Source of the DNA: Candidatus Hodarchaeaceae archaeon
GTDB taxonomy: Archaea; Hadarchaeota; Hadarchaeia; Hadarchaeales; Hadarchaeaceae
Assembly (NCBI GenBank): GCA_030018135.1
Contig: JASEGJ010000001.1
Span: 1 to 64,000 of the forward strand
Reading direction: 5' to 3'
Length of the DNA stretch: 64,000 nucleotides
This document shows positions 39,443 to 49,358 of the stretch, one piece after another. A model generated the notes under the pieces. It made no database searches. It saw nothing but the letters and a program-made list of their open reading frames with translations, and was not told the origin of the DNA. The number at the start of each line of letters is the position of its first letter. Within the stretch, counting starts at the first letter, position 1. Both the position numbers and the translations under genes were made by a program.

Positions 39443-40081
39443 TTGCGGCTCATAGTCTTTGATTTCGATGGGACGCTGATGGACGGCAGGCTCATCGACG
39501 TCCTCGCCCAACGCTTTGGCTTTGAGGAAAAGCTCATGAAGGTGTTTGAGAGCACGGTTCCGGGACACGTACAATCGTTAAAGGTCGCCCGATTGTTGAG
39601 GGGCATTAAACTGCAAGATGTGCTGAAAGCGGCCCGAAACTTAAGATTCATGCCGGGCGCCCGTGAGGTCCTCAATGGCCTTAAGGTCAAAGGCTACATC
39701 ACGGGCATAATAAGCGATAGCTACAAACGAGCGATCGAAAGCGCGGTCGAGGGATTGCCCATCGACTTCGTGATGGCGAACGAGCTCGCGGTGGAAGACG
39801 GAACTCTGACGGGCGAGATACGGATGCCGCTGGGCTGGGCGAAGGATGAGGACTGCCTAAGGCACTCCGTCTGCAAGCTCACGGCCCTACGGGAGGCCGC
39901 GAGGCGCTATGGCGCGAGCATGGATGAAACGATCGCGGTCGGCAATGGTGAGGTCGACATCTGCATGGTCGAGGCCGCGGGCTTGGGGATAGCGTTCAAT
40001 CCCAATTCCTCAAAACTAAAACGAGTTGCGGACGTCGTGATAGAGTCGAGGGATTTAAGGCCGATATTGAACTATGCCTGA
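39443..40081 (+). CDS. HAD-family phosphatase (SerB/GpgP-like)
   Basis: VFDFDGTLMDGRLIDVLA; ISDSYKRA; AVGNGEVDICMVEAAGLGIAF. Confidence 0.85.
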   Translation: MRLIVFDFDGTLMDGRLIDVLAQRFGFEEKLMKVFESTVPGHVQSLKVARLLRGIKLQDVLKAARNLRFMPGAREVLNGLKVKGYITGIISDSYKRAIESAVEGLPIDFVMANELAVEDGTLTGEIRMPLGWAKDEDCLRHSVCKLTALREAARRYGASMDETIAVGNGEVDICMVEAAGLGIAFNPNSSKLKRVADVVIESRDLRPILNYA

Positions 40082-40162
40082 ACAGTTCACGTTTCCATCG
40101 CAATTTTTAAAATATATCAAATTTGATTATCAATAACGATATTATGTGTTAATGGTGATACA

Positions 40163-40708
40163 ATGGGACATTTGCATCTCGTTAAACACTGGATGAAACA
40201 CACTGCTGCCGCCCCAAAGGGCTTCCTTCGGTATTATGTCCTAGAACTGCTTAATGCGAAGCCCATGTCCGGCTCGGAACTTATGGGCGAAATTAAAAAA
40301 CAAAGCGGAGGATGCTGGAAGCCCAGCCCGGGTTCTATATATCCCCTCCTAGCGTGGTTGCAGGACGAGGGGTACATAAAAGAAGTGTCAACCGAAGAAG
40401 GTGGGAGAAAGCGATATGCGCTCACCGACAGAGGAAAAACATTCTTTGAGGAGCACCTGAAAATAAAGAAGGAATTCCGCAGAAGGCTGAAGTTCTTCGC
40501 CCCGCCATTCTTTGGACCGATGTGGCTCGATCTCCACTCCGGGAGGGCAAGCGAGTTGCGAGAGGCCATGAAAAAGTTGGTGATTGCGCTATGGAATTTA
40601 AGGGGCAGGCTCGAAGAAAAATATATAGAACAAGCGGTGGCCGATGCCAAAGACGTGCTTAACCGAGCTGCCAAGGAAATAGAGGAAATAAATAGGAAGT
40701 TGGGGTGA
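40163..40708 (+). CDS. PadR family transcriptional regulator
   Basis: RYYVLELLNAKPMSGSELMGEIKKQSGGCWKPSPGSIYPLLAWLQDEGYIKE. Confidence 0.92.
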   Translation: MGHLHLVKHWMKHTAAAPKGFLRYYVLELLNAKPMSGSELMGEIKKQSGGCWKPSPGSIYPLLAWLQDEGYIKEVSTEEGGRKRYALTDRGKTFFEEHLKIKKEFRRRLKFFAPPFFGPMWLDLHSGRASELREAMKKLVIALWNLRGRLEEKYIEQAVADAKDVLNRAAKEIEEINRKLG

Positions 40709-40724
40709 CGAAACGACCGACGAA

Positions 40725-41713
40725 GTGAAAGCCGAGGGGCTGACGAAGATCTTCAATAGGGACTTGGTGGCGGTGGACCACATTGACTTCAGCGTGGGGG
40801 AGGGCGAAATCTTCGGCTTTCTCGGCCCCAATGGAGCTGGCAAAACTACCACGATCAACATGTTGATAACGGTGATAAAGCCAACCGAAGGGCGTGCGGC
40901 GGTGTGCGGATTCGACATCGTGGAGCAAGCCGGCGAAGTTAGGAACCGCATAGGTGTCGTCCCCCAAGAATATACCGCAGACGAGGATTTGACGGGATAT
41001 GAAAATATAATCCTGTGCGGGGACCTCTACGGCATCCCGCGGGAGGCCTCAAAGAAGCGTGCGGCTGAACTTCTAGAGCTTGTCGAACTAACGAGGTTCA
41101 AGGACAGAAAGGTCGAGACGTACTCGGGAGGCATGAGGAGGAGGCTGGAACTCGCCTGCGGCCTAATAAACAGGCCCCGCGTGCTATTCTTGGACGAGCC
41201 AACATTGGGCTTGGATGTCCAGACGAGGGCAACAATCTGGAACTACATTAGACTGCTCAAGGAAGAATTTAACATGACACTCTTCATGACGACCCACTAC
41301 CTCGAGGAGGCAGATGCCCTCTGCGACAGGGTGGCGATAATCGACAATGGCAAAATAGTGAAAGTCGGCAATCCCAACGCGTTGAAGGAAAGCCTCGGGG
41401 GAGACATAATCACCCTAGGTATCCAAGGGAAAGATGTGGGCATCACGGAATTTGTTAAAAAATTCCAAAGGTGAAGGAGGTGAAGAAGCAGGATAACACC
41501 TACTGGATTAAGGTTGAGGACGGGGAGGAAACTGCCCCGCTGATAATAGAGGCCATAAGGAACATGGGGCACGCCGTGACGAGGCTCTCCCTGACAAAGC
41601 CCACCCTCGACGAGGTGTATCTCGAGTACACCGGTAAGTCGATGAGGGAGGAACAGGAGGAAAGGGCGAACATCTGGAGCCGAAGAAGGACGATAAGAAA
41701 GGCGAGAACGTGA
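40725..41713 (+). pseudogene. ABC transporter ATPase, C-terminal domain separated by a frameshift/stop at about 41470
   Basis: Walker A GPNGAGKTTT, YSGGMRRRLE, FLDEPTLGLD; continuation ...VKEVKKQDNTYWIKVEDGEETAPLIIEA...PTLDEVYLEYTGKSMREE in another frame. Confidence 0.75.
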
Positions 41714-42551
41714 GCCAAGACGGAAACTCCACGAATCCCCTGCACGGCCTTTGGGCTTTGACTCACAGGGAGCTGAAGAAATGGTAGAAGGAACCGCTGC
41801 TGCTCTTCATATCGGTGGTTCAACCGATAATTTGGATGGGTCTCTTCGGCAAGGCGATGAACATAGGCACGATCTTTTCCAGTCCAGCCCTTCCACCGGC
41901 GGCGGCAGAACAGGTTATGAAGAGCACCTTCGGCACCGCCGACTATTTCTCCTTCGTGGCCGTTGGCATGCTTTCCTTCGTCGTGCTGTTCACGACCATG
42001 TTCAGCGGCATGTCGATCGTTTGGGACAGACGTTTGGGCTTCCTGGGCAAGGTCCTAAGTGCCCCTGTCGCGAGGGGATCGATACTTTTTTCAAAGGTTT
42101 TTTCGGCTGTGATAAGGTCCCTGGTCCAAGCGGGCATAGTCCTTTCCGTCGCCTTCTTGCTTGGTTTACGCCCGGGTCCAGATTTCACCCCAATAAATTT
42201 GCTGGGAGTTTTCGCTGCCCTGTTCCTGATGTGCATCGGGCTATCCTCGATTTTCCTTTTGATAGCCATACGCTCCAGTAGGTGGGAGACCCAGATGGCG
42301 GTGATGAACCTTTTGAACCTGCCGCTCCTCTTTACGAGCAACGCCTCTTCCCGACCTCCTTGATGCCAAACTGGCTGAGGTTCATATCGAAGATAAACCC
42401 CATAACCTACGGCACCGATGCGGGGAGGCAACTCCTCCTCTACCAAACGAATACATCCCAGCTGGCCTTCGATTTCGCGTTCTTGGGCGCGTTCGCCGCC
42501 ATCTTCTCGGCCATCGGTATCTTTCTCTCGTGGAGGTACCTAAGCAAATAG
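41710..42551 (+). pseudogene. ABC-2 type permease with in-frame TAG and a downstream frameshift
   Basis: GTG at 41710: VSQDGNSTNPLHGLWALTHRELKKW*KEPLLLFISVVQPIIWMGLFGKAMNI...LPLLFTSNA//LFPTSLMPNWLRFISKINPITYGTDAGRQLL; TAG at 41785-41787, frameshift at about 42349. Confidence 0.8.
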
Positions 42552-42559
42552 ATTTTTGA

Positions 42560-42654
42560 TGGTGGGGCCGCCGGGATTTGAACCCGGGTCTCCAGCACCC
42601 CATTCCAGATCCAAAGATTAGCTGGGAGGATTGGCCAAGCTACCCTACGGCCCC
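42560..42654 (-). tRNA. tRNA-Pro(GGG) with about 17-nt intron, CCA encoded
   Basis: GGGGCCG...CGGCCCC A CCA; T-arm CCGGGUUCAAAUCCCGG; anticodon stem CCAGC/GCUGG; removing AAUCUUUGGAUCUGGAA (42603-42619) leaves loop UUGGGGU. Confidence 0.75.
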
Positions 42655-42887
42655 GTAATAAGGTGAAGGGCTGGTTATTTATTACATTAAGTTTTAAGCA
42701 GACCGAGGTTCCTTTGGCTTAAATCGCCGCCATCTTAAGGTACCTCTTTCATCTCCCCTCAAAGAAAGCATGAGCACCTGAGTAAAGCCATTGCGCGATT
42801 CGAAAAGCTTGGTTGTTTCCACCATAACGCAGGGCATCCGACACGGTTTGGCGGTGCCCGGCGCCGCCTGTGTTGATCACGAATCGT

Positions 42888-44222
42888 TTATCTTGGCTTC
42901 ATGTAGCCCCACTTGTCTAAAGCCGCCTTCAGCTCCTTGTGGGTCTCCGCATATTCGTCCAAACCGATGCCTTCCCTGTACGCCTCGATGGCCTGCATGA
43001 CCGCCCTCGCCCCGGCCTCTATCCCCATGGGATGGCCCTGCGTCCCTCCACCCAGTTGCAGGACGATGTCCATCGTCCCATAAATGTCGAACAACTCGGG
43101 CAAGAGCCCGGGATGGAGGCCCCCGGAGGCAACTGGCAGCATGGGCTTTATCCTCCCCCATTTTTGGGGCATTCTTAGGCCCGGTATCTCGCCCACTTCC
43201 CGCTGCGTGATCATCTCCTTGATGGCGACTATCTCCCTCTTCTCGCCCGCCAGCTTTCCAATGACTGTGCCTATGTGGAACTGGTCTACGCCCATCAACC
43301 TCATCAACTTCGCGAGGTAGAGCATCGACATGCCGTGCTTAGGGTTTCTCGTCATCATCGCATGCATGGCCCTATGGCCGTGTATGGCCATGTCGTAATC
43401 GTGGGCTAGTTCGACCGCGGTCTGCACCGCCGTAAAACCGCTGACCACGACATCCAGCATGAAATATTTGAACCCGTGGTCGTGGACGAGCTTTATCCTC
43501 CTCTCGAGCTCCTTTAAATTCGGTGCCGTAACGTTGAGGAACGCGTCCTTGACATCTCCCGTCTCCTTCTCGGCCTTGTCCCTATACTTGGCGACGAGCT
43601 TTACCCTCTCCTCAAACCTGTTAAACTTCTGGCTCGTGAGGTTTTCATCGTCTTTGACGCAGTCCATCCCGCCCCTCCAAATCGCATACCCCACCTTCGC
43701 GGCATGCTCAAGGGCTGTGTACCCAATTTTCGGCTTCGGGACCACAGCGGTGACGGGTCCAGATTTCCTCCTGAAGATCCTTTTTATAACGTCCTTTCCG
43801 TGGGTCGGTCCTTTGAAATGTTTTATGTATTCCGGCGGCAGCTCGGCGTCCAGCAGCCTCAGGTTTTTCACCGCTTTCATGCCGTAGATATTGCCGCCGA
43901 ACCCGCTCATCATACCCGGGACGGACCCCTCCTCGAAGATCAAAAGAGGATAAGCTATCTTCGCATAGTTTTCGTCGCAGTGGTATGCGTACGCCTTCGT
44001 CTTGGGCAAAAGTTTGGGCAGCTCGGTTAAGGTGGTCCAAGTGCCGGACGAGCTCTCGGAAGCTATCCTGCCTATCGCATCCTCCTTTGTTATGCCCGGG
44101 GCCGGCTCGTAATAGAAAAGCACCTTGATGTCGGTCCTTGACGGCTTATATTTGGTATTTATGAACTCGTGGTACCACTCGATCTTCATGTTTTCAAACC
44201 TCCCCAAAGTTTTCATAATCAA
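42888..44222 (-). CDS. rbcL: Form III ribulose-bisphosphate carboxylase large subunit
   Basis: GGMDCVKDDENLTSQKFNRF; HGHRAMHAMMTRNPKHGMSM; PVASGGLHPGLLPELFDIYGTMDIVLQLGGGTQGHPMG. Confidence 0.93.
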   Translation of the reverse strand: MIMKTLGRFENMKIEWYHEFINTKYKPSRTDIKVLFYYEPAPGITKEDAIGRIASESSSGTWTTLTELPKLLPKTKAYAYHCDENYAKIAYPLLIFEEGSVPGMMSGFGGNIYGMKAVKNLRLLDAELPPEYIKHFKGPTHGKDVIKRIFRRKSGPVTAVVPKPKIGYTALEHAAKVGYAIWRGGMDCVKDDENLTSQKFNRFEERVKLVAKYRDKAEKETGDVKDAFLNVTAPNLKELERRIKLVHDHGFKYFMLDVVVSGFTAVQTAVELAHDYDMAIHGHRAMHAMMTRNPKHGMSMLYLAKLMRLMGVDQFHIGTVIGKLAGEKREIVAIKEMITQREVGEIPGLRMPQKWGRIKPMLPVASGGLHPGLLPELFDIYGTMDIVLQLGGGTQGHPMGIEAGARAVMQAIEAYREGIGLDEYAETHKELKAALDKWGYMKPR

Positions 44223-44245
44223 TTTTTAGGTTTAGCATATCATCT

Positions 44246-44446
44246 TTACCGCTTGAACTTGGCTATCTCGCCGGTGAAGTCCACGCTCGTGAGGAGCATG
44301 GAGCGGCAGCAGTAGCGCTTGAGGCCGAGGTCGTTCAAGACGCGCTCCGGACTCTCCCCCTTCGCCACGCGGCGCCCGAACTCCTCGTACTTATCGCCCA
44401 GCAACTTACCGCAGGTGAAGCAGCGAATCGCCCTCAGGTGGCTCAC
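44246..44446 (-). CDS. rpoN: DNA-directed RNA polymerase subunit N
   Basis: [19 protein letters not shown]...[21 protein letters not shown] start overlapping rps9 stop. Confidence 0.93.
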   Translation of the reverse strand: MSHLRAIRCFTCGKLLGDKYEEFGRRVAKGESPERVLNDLGLKRYCCRSMLLTSVDFTGEIAKFKR

Positions 44447-44841
44447 CTGTATGATTTTTGGAATTTCGCCCTGGCCCCGGGGCCGCCGGGCTTTTTCGGC
44501 TCCTTGAAGCGCACATCGCTCTTTATCAGCGTCCAGTCGTACTGCTTGAAGAACTCGCGCAGCTTGGCATCCCCCGACCACTCGATCAGTCCCCGCGCAA
44601 TCGCCGTTCGGGCGGCGTCGGCCTGACCCATGAACCCGCCGCCTGTCACGTCGACTTCTATGTCGACCCGCTTCGCGATCTCTGGGGCGAGCACTAGCGG
44701 CTCGGAGATGCGCAGGCGGGCCAGCTCCGGCTCATAAACGTCGATCGATCGTTTGTTGACAAAAACCTTCCCCTTTCCATCCCGCACAGTAGCGCGAGCG
44801 ATGGCGGCCTTCCTCCTTCCGACGGCTAGGACAACCTTCAA
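44443..44841 (-). CDS. rps9: 30S ribosomal protein S9
   Basis: [23 protein letters not shown]...[10 protein letters not shown]. Confidence 0.95.
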   Translation of the reverse strand: MKVVLAVGRRKAAIARATVRDGKGKVFVNKRSIDVYEPELARLRISEPLVLAPEIAKRVDIEVDVTGGGFMGQADAARTAIARGLIEWSGDAKLREFFKQYDWTLIKSDVRFKEPKKPGGPGARAKFQKSYR

Positions 44842-44850
44842 GTTTATCCC

Positions 44851-45276
44851 CTAAAATTTTGCCCCTAGGTGTTTGCTAAGCTCCGCAACCCTAATAAAGC
44901 GTTTCGTGCCCAAGCGCTCTAGGCCAGCCCCGGGGATGGCCTCGAGCTTCTTGCCCTTGAACTCTGGCGGCACGCCGACATGTACCTTAAGGCGGCGGTA
45001 CGCATTCCGCCCCCGCGGCTTGTCGAACGGCAGCATGCCCCGGACGGTGCGCCTCACCCAGTCGTCCGGGCGCCTGAAGTGGAAGGGTCCCCTGCGCGGG
45101 TTGACCAGGTTTCGAACCTCGAGCCAGGCATCGTAACTATCGAACGTCGCCTTCCGCCTGCCCGAGATCACGGCCTGCTCCGCGTTCACGATTGTGACCT
45201 GCTCGCCCTCGAGCAAGCGCTTCGCCACGAAGCTCGCCATCCGCCCGAGGATCAAATCGGTGGCGTCGATTATCAT
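44851..45276 (-). CDS. rpl13: 50S ribosomal protein L13
   Basis: IIDATDLILGRMASFVAKRLLEGEQVTIVNAE. Confidence 0.95.
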   Translation of the reverse strand: MIIDATDLILGRMASFVAKRLLEGEQVTIVNAEQAVISGRRKATFDSYDAWLEVRNLVNPRRGPFHFRRPDDWVRRTVRGMLPFDKPRGRNAYRRLKVHVGVPPEFKGKKLEAIPGAGLERLGTKRFIRVAELSKHLGAKF

Positions 45277-45280
45277 GCTC

Positions 45281-45658
45281 TCACTCCATCAATATGACGT
45301 CCCTGCCATCAGGGTTTTGTTCGAGCAGCTGCTGGATCGTTAGGGCCCTGCCCTTGGCCTCGACGATCTTGCAACGCGCAGCGCGGGAAAACTTGAAGGC
45401 CGCGACCGAAATCGGGTGGTCGAGCCTGCCGGCGGCCAAAACTTTCCCGGGCACGACCACGATGCTGCCCTCTCGAGCATAGCGGTTTAGATGACCGAGG
45501 TTGACCTCGGCACGGCTCCTGCGGGACCTAGCTAGACGCCCCGCCAGATCCTGCCAGAGGGAAGCCTTCAGCTCCTTCCCCTTGGAGCGAAGTTGGCGCA
45601 CCAGCCTGCGCAGCGCGGGGTTAGTCGGGCCAGTTGGTTTTGGCATCTTTAACACCAC
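45281..45658 (-). CDS. rpl18e: 50S ribosomal protein L18e
   Basis: KPTGPTNPALRRLVRQLRSKGKELKASLWQDLAGRL. Confidence 0.94.
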   Translation of the reverse strand: MVLKMPKPTGPTNPALRRLVRQLRSKGKELKASLWQDLAGRLARSRRSRAEVNLGHLNRYAREGSIVVVPGKVLAAGRLDHPISVAAFKFSRAARCKIVEAKGRALTIQQLLEQNPDGRDVILME

Positions 45659-46437
45659 TTAACATATCGACACACTTTTTGAAAGCGTTCTAATAAGCTT
45701 ACCCTTAATTGGTTACGATGCTGTTCAAATAAACGCCTCCACCCAAGCTTTTAATCCACCCCATCGCCCGATAATGAGAACCTGTGGCGATATGCCGTCG
45801 TCGTGGGGCACGCCGCTGGTGATCCAAGAAACGGCAAGTTCAACGTCGATGCGGTCTTTCGGGCGGCCGGCGTCGATGGGGCGCTTCACGCGCCAACGGA
45901 GAACCACCCTATCTTCATCTCGGGCTCAATAGACGTGTCCGAGGAGACCTTCCACTCCTACACGCCGCCAAATCCGGTGATCACCGTAAAGGTGCTAAAG
46001 CATCGGGACAGGCATATACTTTCGATAATTGTACTGATCGCGATCGTCGCCTCCCTCGCCGCATGGAGGATGAGGTTAGGTGGAGGGAGGCGTTCCATGG
46101 ACTTAAGATGGTTTCCCCCCATCTAATAAGAATCGAAGATATAACGCGCGACCAAGCCGGGGATTTGGTCGTAAAAGTGGCACGCTACAGCCCTCGGCCC
46201 GGGCAGGTGACGCAACCAGCGGTAACCAGCCCGGTCCACATAGTGAAGATTGAAAGGACGGATAGGGAGATACGTTTTGAAATTGTGGAGTTACCTTACA
46301 GGCCGGACATCAGGCCAGTCTGGCCGAAATGATAATCAGTTCAGACATCGATATTTTGCCCTTGATATCCCGGCCGCCCACGCTCAAGCGGCGGGAAGCG
46401 ATTTCCCGGCAGACCGAAAGGGTATCCCGACAAAACG

Positions 46438-46611
46438 ATGCCGACCATAAGACCGGATCGCGTAGTGGCGTCGGAGTGGAAAGATTGCGAGACCTGTGGA
46501 GCTCCTCTCGGTCCCCCAGAGTTCGTGAACTACAACATCCACGAGGAGGCTTGGCGAGGCAGTTTCAAACTGCCGCACCCAAAACAGCACGTATACAGCA
46601 GATTTCCGTGA
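46438..46611 (+). CDS. Small CxxC protein, hypothetical
   Basis: MPTIRPDRVVASEWKDCETCGAPLGPPEFVNYNIHEEAWRGSFKLPHPKQHVYSRFP*. Confidence 0.35.
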   Translation: MPTIRPDRVVASEWKDCETCGAPLGPPEFVNYNIHEEAWRGSFKLPHPKQHVYSRFP

Positions 46612-46764
46612 AAGCGCCGTGGAAACGGCTTAGAGGACTATGATGCGGTATTAGGGGTTTGAACTCAATTTGTACCCTCTGGAGATTTCTCTTATCTTAA
46701 GCGACCTCTATTTCATGGGGGCAAAGAATTTTTTACCATGAGAACGAATTGAAAAAGGTAAAAA

Positions 46765-47330
46765 ATGAAAAACTTCAAAGCAATCATGTTTAATAAGAAA
46801 GCTTCTGATCCAAAAAACAAACCTGATCAGATTTTGGGAAGCCTGGCATTGGTGCGAGGACAAAACATTGCCGATGTTGGAGCCGGGGGCGGCTATTTTT
46901 CTCTAAGATTTGCGGAAGTAGTGGGCCAGAGGGAAAAGTGTATGCGATTGACACCAACCTCAAATTTTTAGAATTTGTCAGTGAGGGTGCTAGGAAGAAA
47001 GGGTTAGATAACGTCGAGACAATACTCGCCACGGGAGATAGGTTGAATTTGCCTGAAAAAAGTATAGATCTGGTTTTTATGCGCAATGTAACTCACCATA
47101 TCCCGAATAGGGTGGAATATTTTAGAAATCTAAGGAACGCTATGAAACCGGCAGGTAGAATTGCCATTATAGAATATAAGCAAGGCGGACGTTTTAGCTT
47201 TCGTGGGTTTTTTGGTCATTACATAAAAAAGGAGATCATCGTTGAAGAAATGGCAGAGGCCGGATATCAATTGGTAGAGGATTTTGATTTTTTGCCGGAA
47301 CAATCCTTTACAATTTATCGTAAAAAATAG
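46765..47330 (+). pseudogene. Class I SAM-dependent methyltransferase with frameshift
   Basis: LGSLALVRGQNIADVGAGGGYFSLRFAEVVG // GPEGKVYAIDTNLKFLEFVSEGARKKGLDNVETI...IDLVFMRNVTHHI split at about 46925. Confidence 0.75.
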
Positions 47331-47469
47331 CGCAAGTTTTAACAGCGATTCGGGGAATAAATACGTTTGTTAAGCCGCTTTTTATCTCCCAAAAAAATTA
47401 CAGCTTTATTACAGCTCTTTTCGTAAAAACTACGTGGAAAATGCCCGGACAACCTCATGAAGCCTATGG

Positions 47470-47554
47470 TGCGGGGGCGGGGATTTGAACCCCGGAACCC
47501 CTACGGGACAGGCTCCTCAAGCCTGCACCTTTGACCATGCTCGGCCACCCCCGC
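47470..47554 (-). tRNA. tRNA-Leu(GAG)
   Basis: GCGGGGGUGGCCGAGC...CAGGCUUGAGGAGCCUG...GGGGUUCAAAUCCCC...CCCCCGCA; long variable arm. Confidence 0.9.
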
Positions 47555-47618
47555 ACAATTTCAACATACGTCAAGCGGCTCTAAAAAATTGTCTGAACTG
47601 CCACAAGTCGGTTGAAGA

Positions 47619-48404
47619 TCACAACTTCTTCACTTGTTTTATGAACTCCTTGCACTTGCCCTCGAGCGCGTCCAGCGCCTTGAGCAGGATCTGCTCCGAC
47701 GGCAGGGCGCCGGTCGACTCGATGCGAAAGATGAACTTGTCCTCGTGGTGGCCGATGCGGATCGCCTCCCTCGGGCAGGCCTCGACGCATGCGTTGCACA
47801 TTATGCACTTCTCGACATCGACGACCTTGAGCTTGCCGTCGGAGAGCTCGAGTATGTTGCGGGGACAGCGCTTGACGCACGCGCCGCAGGCATCGCAAGC
47901 CCTCTCGTCCAGCTCGAAGGTCGGAACGTATTTATAAGCTACGATGCCCGGCTGCCACTTCGCGTGCTCCCTGCCGAAACCTAGGCGGGCGATCGCGGTG
48001 AACTCCAGCCGCTGCCCCTCGTCGAGCCTCACGAGCGGAATCGAGCCGCTGACCGGCACGACTTCATTGTCGGAGGACTTTAGGTCGCCGCTGAGCACCG
48101 TCGCCGGCCCCTCTCGCTTGAGCGTCAAACTAACGCTGCACCTAGGGCAGCTCCCCTCCTTGCAGCCGCACTCGTCGCGCAGCAGGTAGCCATCAGGCGT
48201 GCGGAGGGGGACCAGCGCGAGCTGATGCGCCAAGATCTCGTCGTACATCGCGGAATCGTTGACTAGGAACTCGACCTCGTCTATCGCCATTATGGGCACC
48301 TCCCGAAGCATCGCCCGACGAAGCGCGTTCGCGAACGCCGGGTTCGCGCCGGAGAGCACGAACTCCATCTCGTCGCCCACCAGCTTTCGGATCTCGAGTT
48401 CCAT
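47619..48404 (-). CDS. rpoD: DNA-directed RNA polymerase subunit D with 2x4Fe-4S ferredoxin domain
   Basis: ANPAFANALRRAMLREVPIMAID; CDACGACVKRCP and CIMCNACVEACP. Confidence 0.95.
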   Translation of the reverse strand: MELEIRKLVGDEMEFVLSGANPAFANALRRAMLREVPIMAIDEVEFLVNDSAMYDEILAHQLALVPLRTPDGYLLRDECGCKEGSCPRCSVSLTLKREGPATVLSGDLKSSDNEVVPVSGSIPLVRLDEGQRLEFTAIARLGFGREHAKWQPGIVAYKYVPTFELDERACDACGACVKRCPRNILELSDGKLKVVDVEKCIMCNACVEACPREAIRIGHHEDKFIFRIESTGALPSEQILLKALDALEGKCKEFIKQVKKL

Positions 48405-48966
48405 TTGACCACCCTAAAAATCACTTCGGTGACCTCTCTCTGGAAAAGCGATTTAAAAAGCGTTTCGGCGAGCTGTCTCGGGGCTGAAAATGATGGCTGA
48501 TGCAGCCCAAATCGACGCAACGGAAATGCCGATTGCAATGGGCGATTTGAGATGAACGAGGAGCAGTTTATTCAGCTCTTCGAATACTCGGGGTGAGGAC
48601 GCATGGATTTAAAGAACTCTCGCCCGAACTCTTTCTTGAGAATAACCGGTATTTATTCGTGTTAAGGATGTGCCTTGGTCCGTCGCATGGAGGGCTAGCT
48701 CGTGAACTAAATGTGGCTAAGGATTGGGCCAGGCATACCGAGGCTGGAAGAAATGTAATTTTGAAAAAGGAAATTGCGAATAGACACAAGAAAAATCACA
48801 TCGCTATGAATCAGAAGAAGATAACGTTGGGGCGGGCTTTAGAGTTTTGGAGGCATTATTGTTTATCTGCAAGGTCAAAATTTGTCAATGTTGAGGTGAG
48901 GTTCAAGCCCCTTCTTAAAAATAAACTCAAAAAATGCCTCCTTTGCCAAAATCTCTTATACACGTC

Positions 48967-49356
48967 TTATACACGACGACCTCTTCTTCCCCCCTTACGT
49001 CGGACCCCATCATGGGGGGTGGGTGTTGTGTCCTCTATCCGTCCTATCCGCAGGCCCGCCCGCGCCAAGGCTCGAATCGCCGCCTGCGCCCCTGGGCCGG
49101 GGCTCTTGGAGCCGCTCCCGCCGGGCGCGCGAACCTTGATGTGCACGCCCGTGAAGCCCCTCCCCATGGCCTCCTCGGCGGCCCTAGACGCTGCCTGCAT
49201 CGCAGCGTACGGCGAGGATTCCTCGCGGTCCGCCTTGACTATCATGCCGCCAGACCAGCGCGCCACCGTTTCAGCGCCGGTCAGGTCGGTGATGTGAATG
49301 ATCGTGTTGTTGAACGACGAGTAGATGTGCGCCACCCCCCATCTTCCATCCGCCAT
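48967..49356 (-). CDS. rps11: 30S ribosomal protein S11
   Basis: [32 protein letters not shown]. Confidence 0.96.
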   Translation of the reverse strand: MADGRWGVAHIYSSFNNTIIHITDLTGAETVARWSGGMIVKADREESSPYAAMQAASRAAEEAMGRGFTGVHIKVRAPGGSGSKSPGPGAQAAIRALARAGLRIGRIEDTTPTPHDGVRRKGGRRGRRV

Positions 49357-49358
49357 GT

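Noticed and set aside
41785-41787. In-frame TAG as pyrrolysine or programmed readthrough
   Set aside because: The same gene pair has two additional frameshifts, so pseudogenisation or sequence error is more economical.
48480-48560. Possible C/D-box RNA (ATGATGG ... near 48490)
   Set aside because: Box spacing does not fit C/D/C'/D' geometry.
48593-49297. 234-aa plus-strand ORF upstream of/over rps11
   Set aside because: The second half is antisense to rps11; the first 120 residues or so have no recognisable family, so not called.
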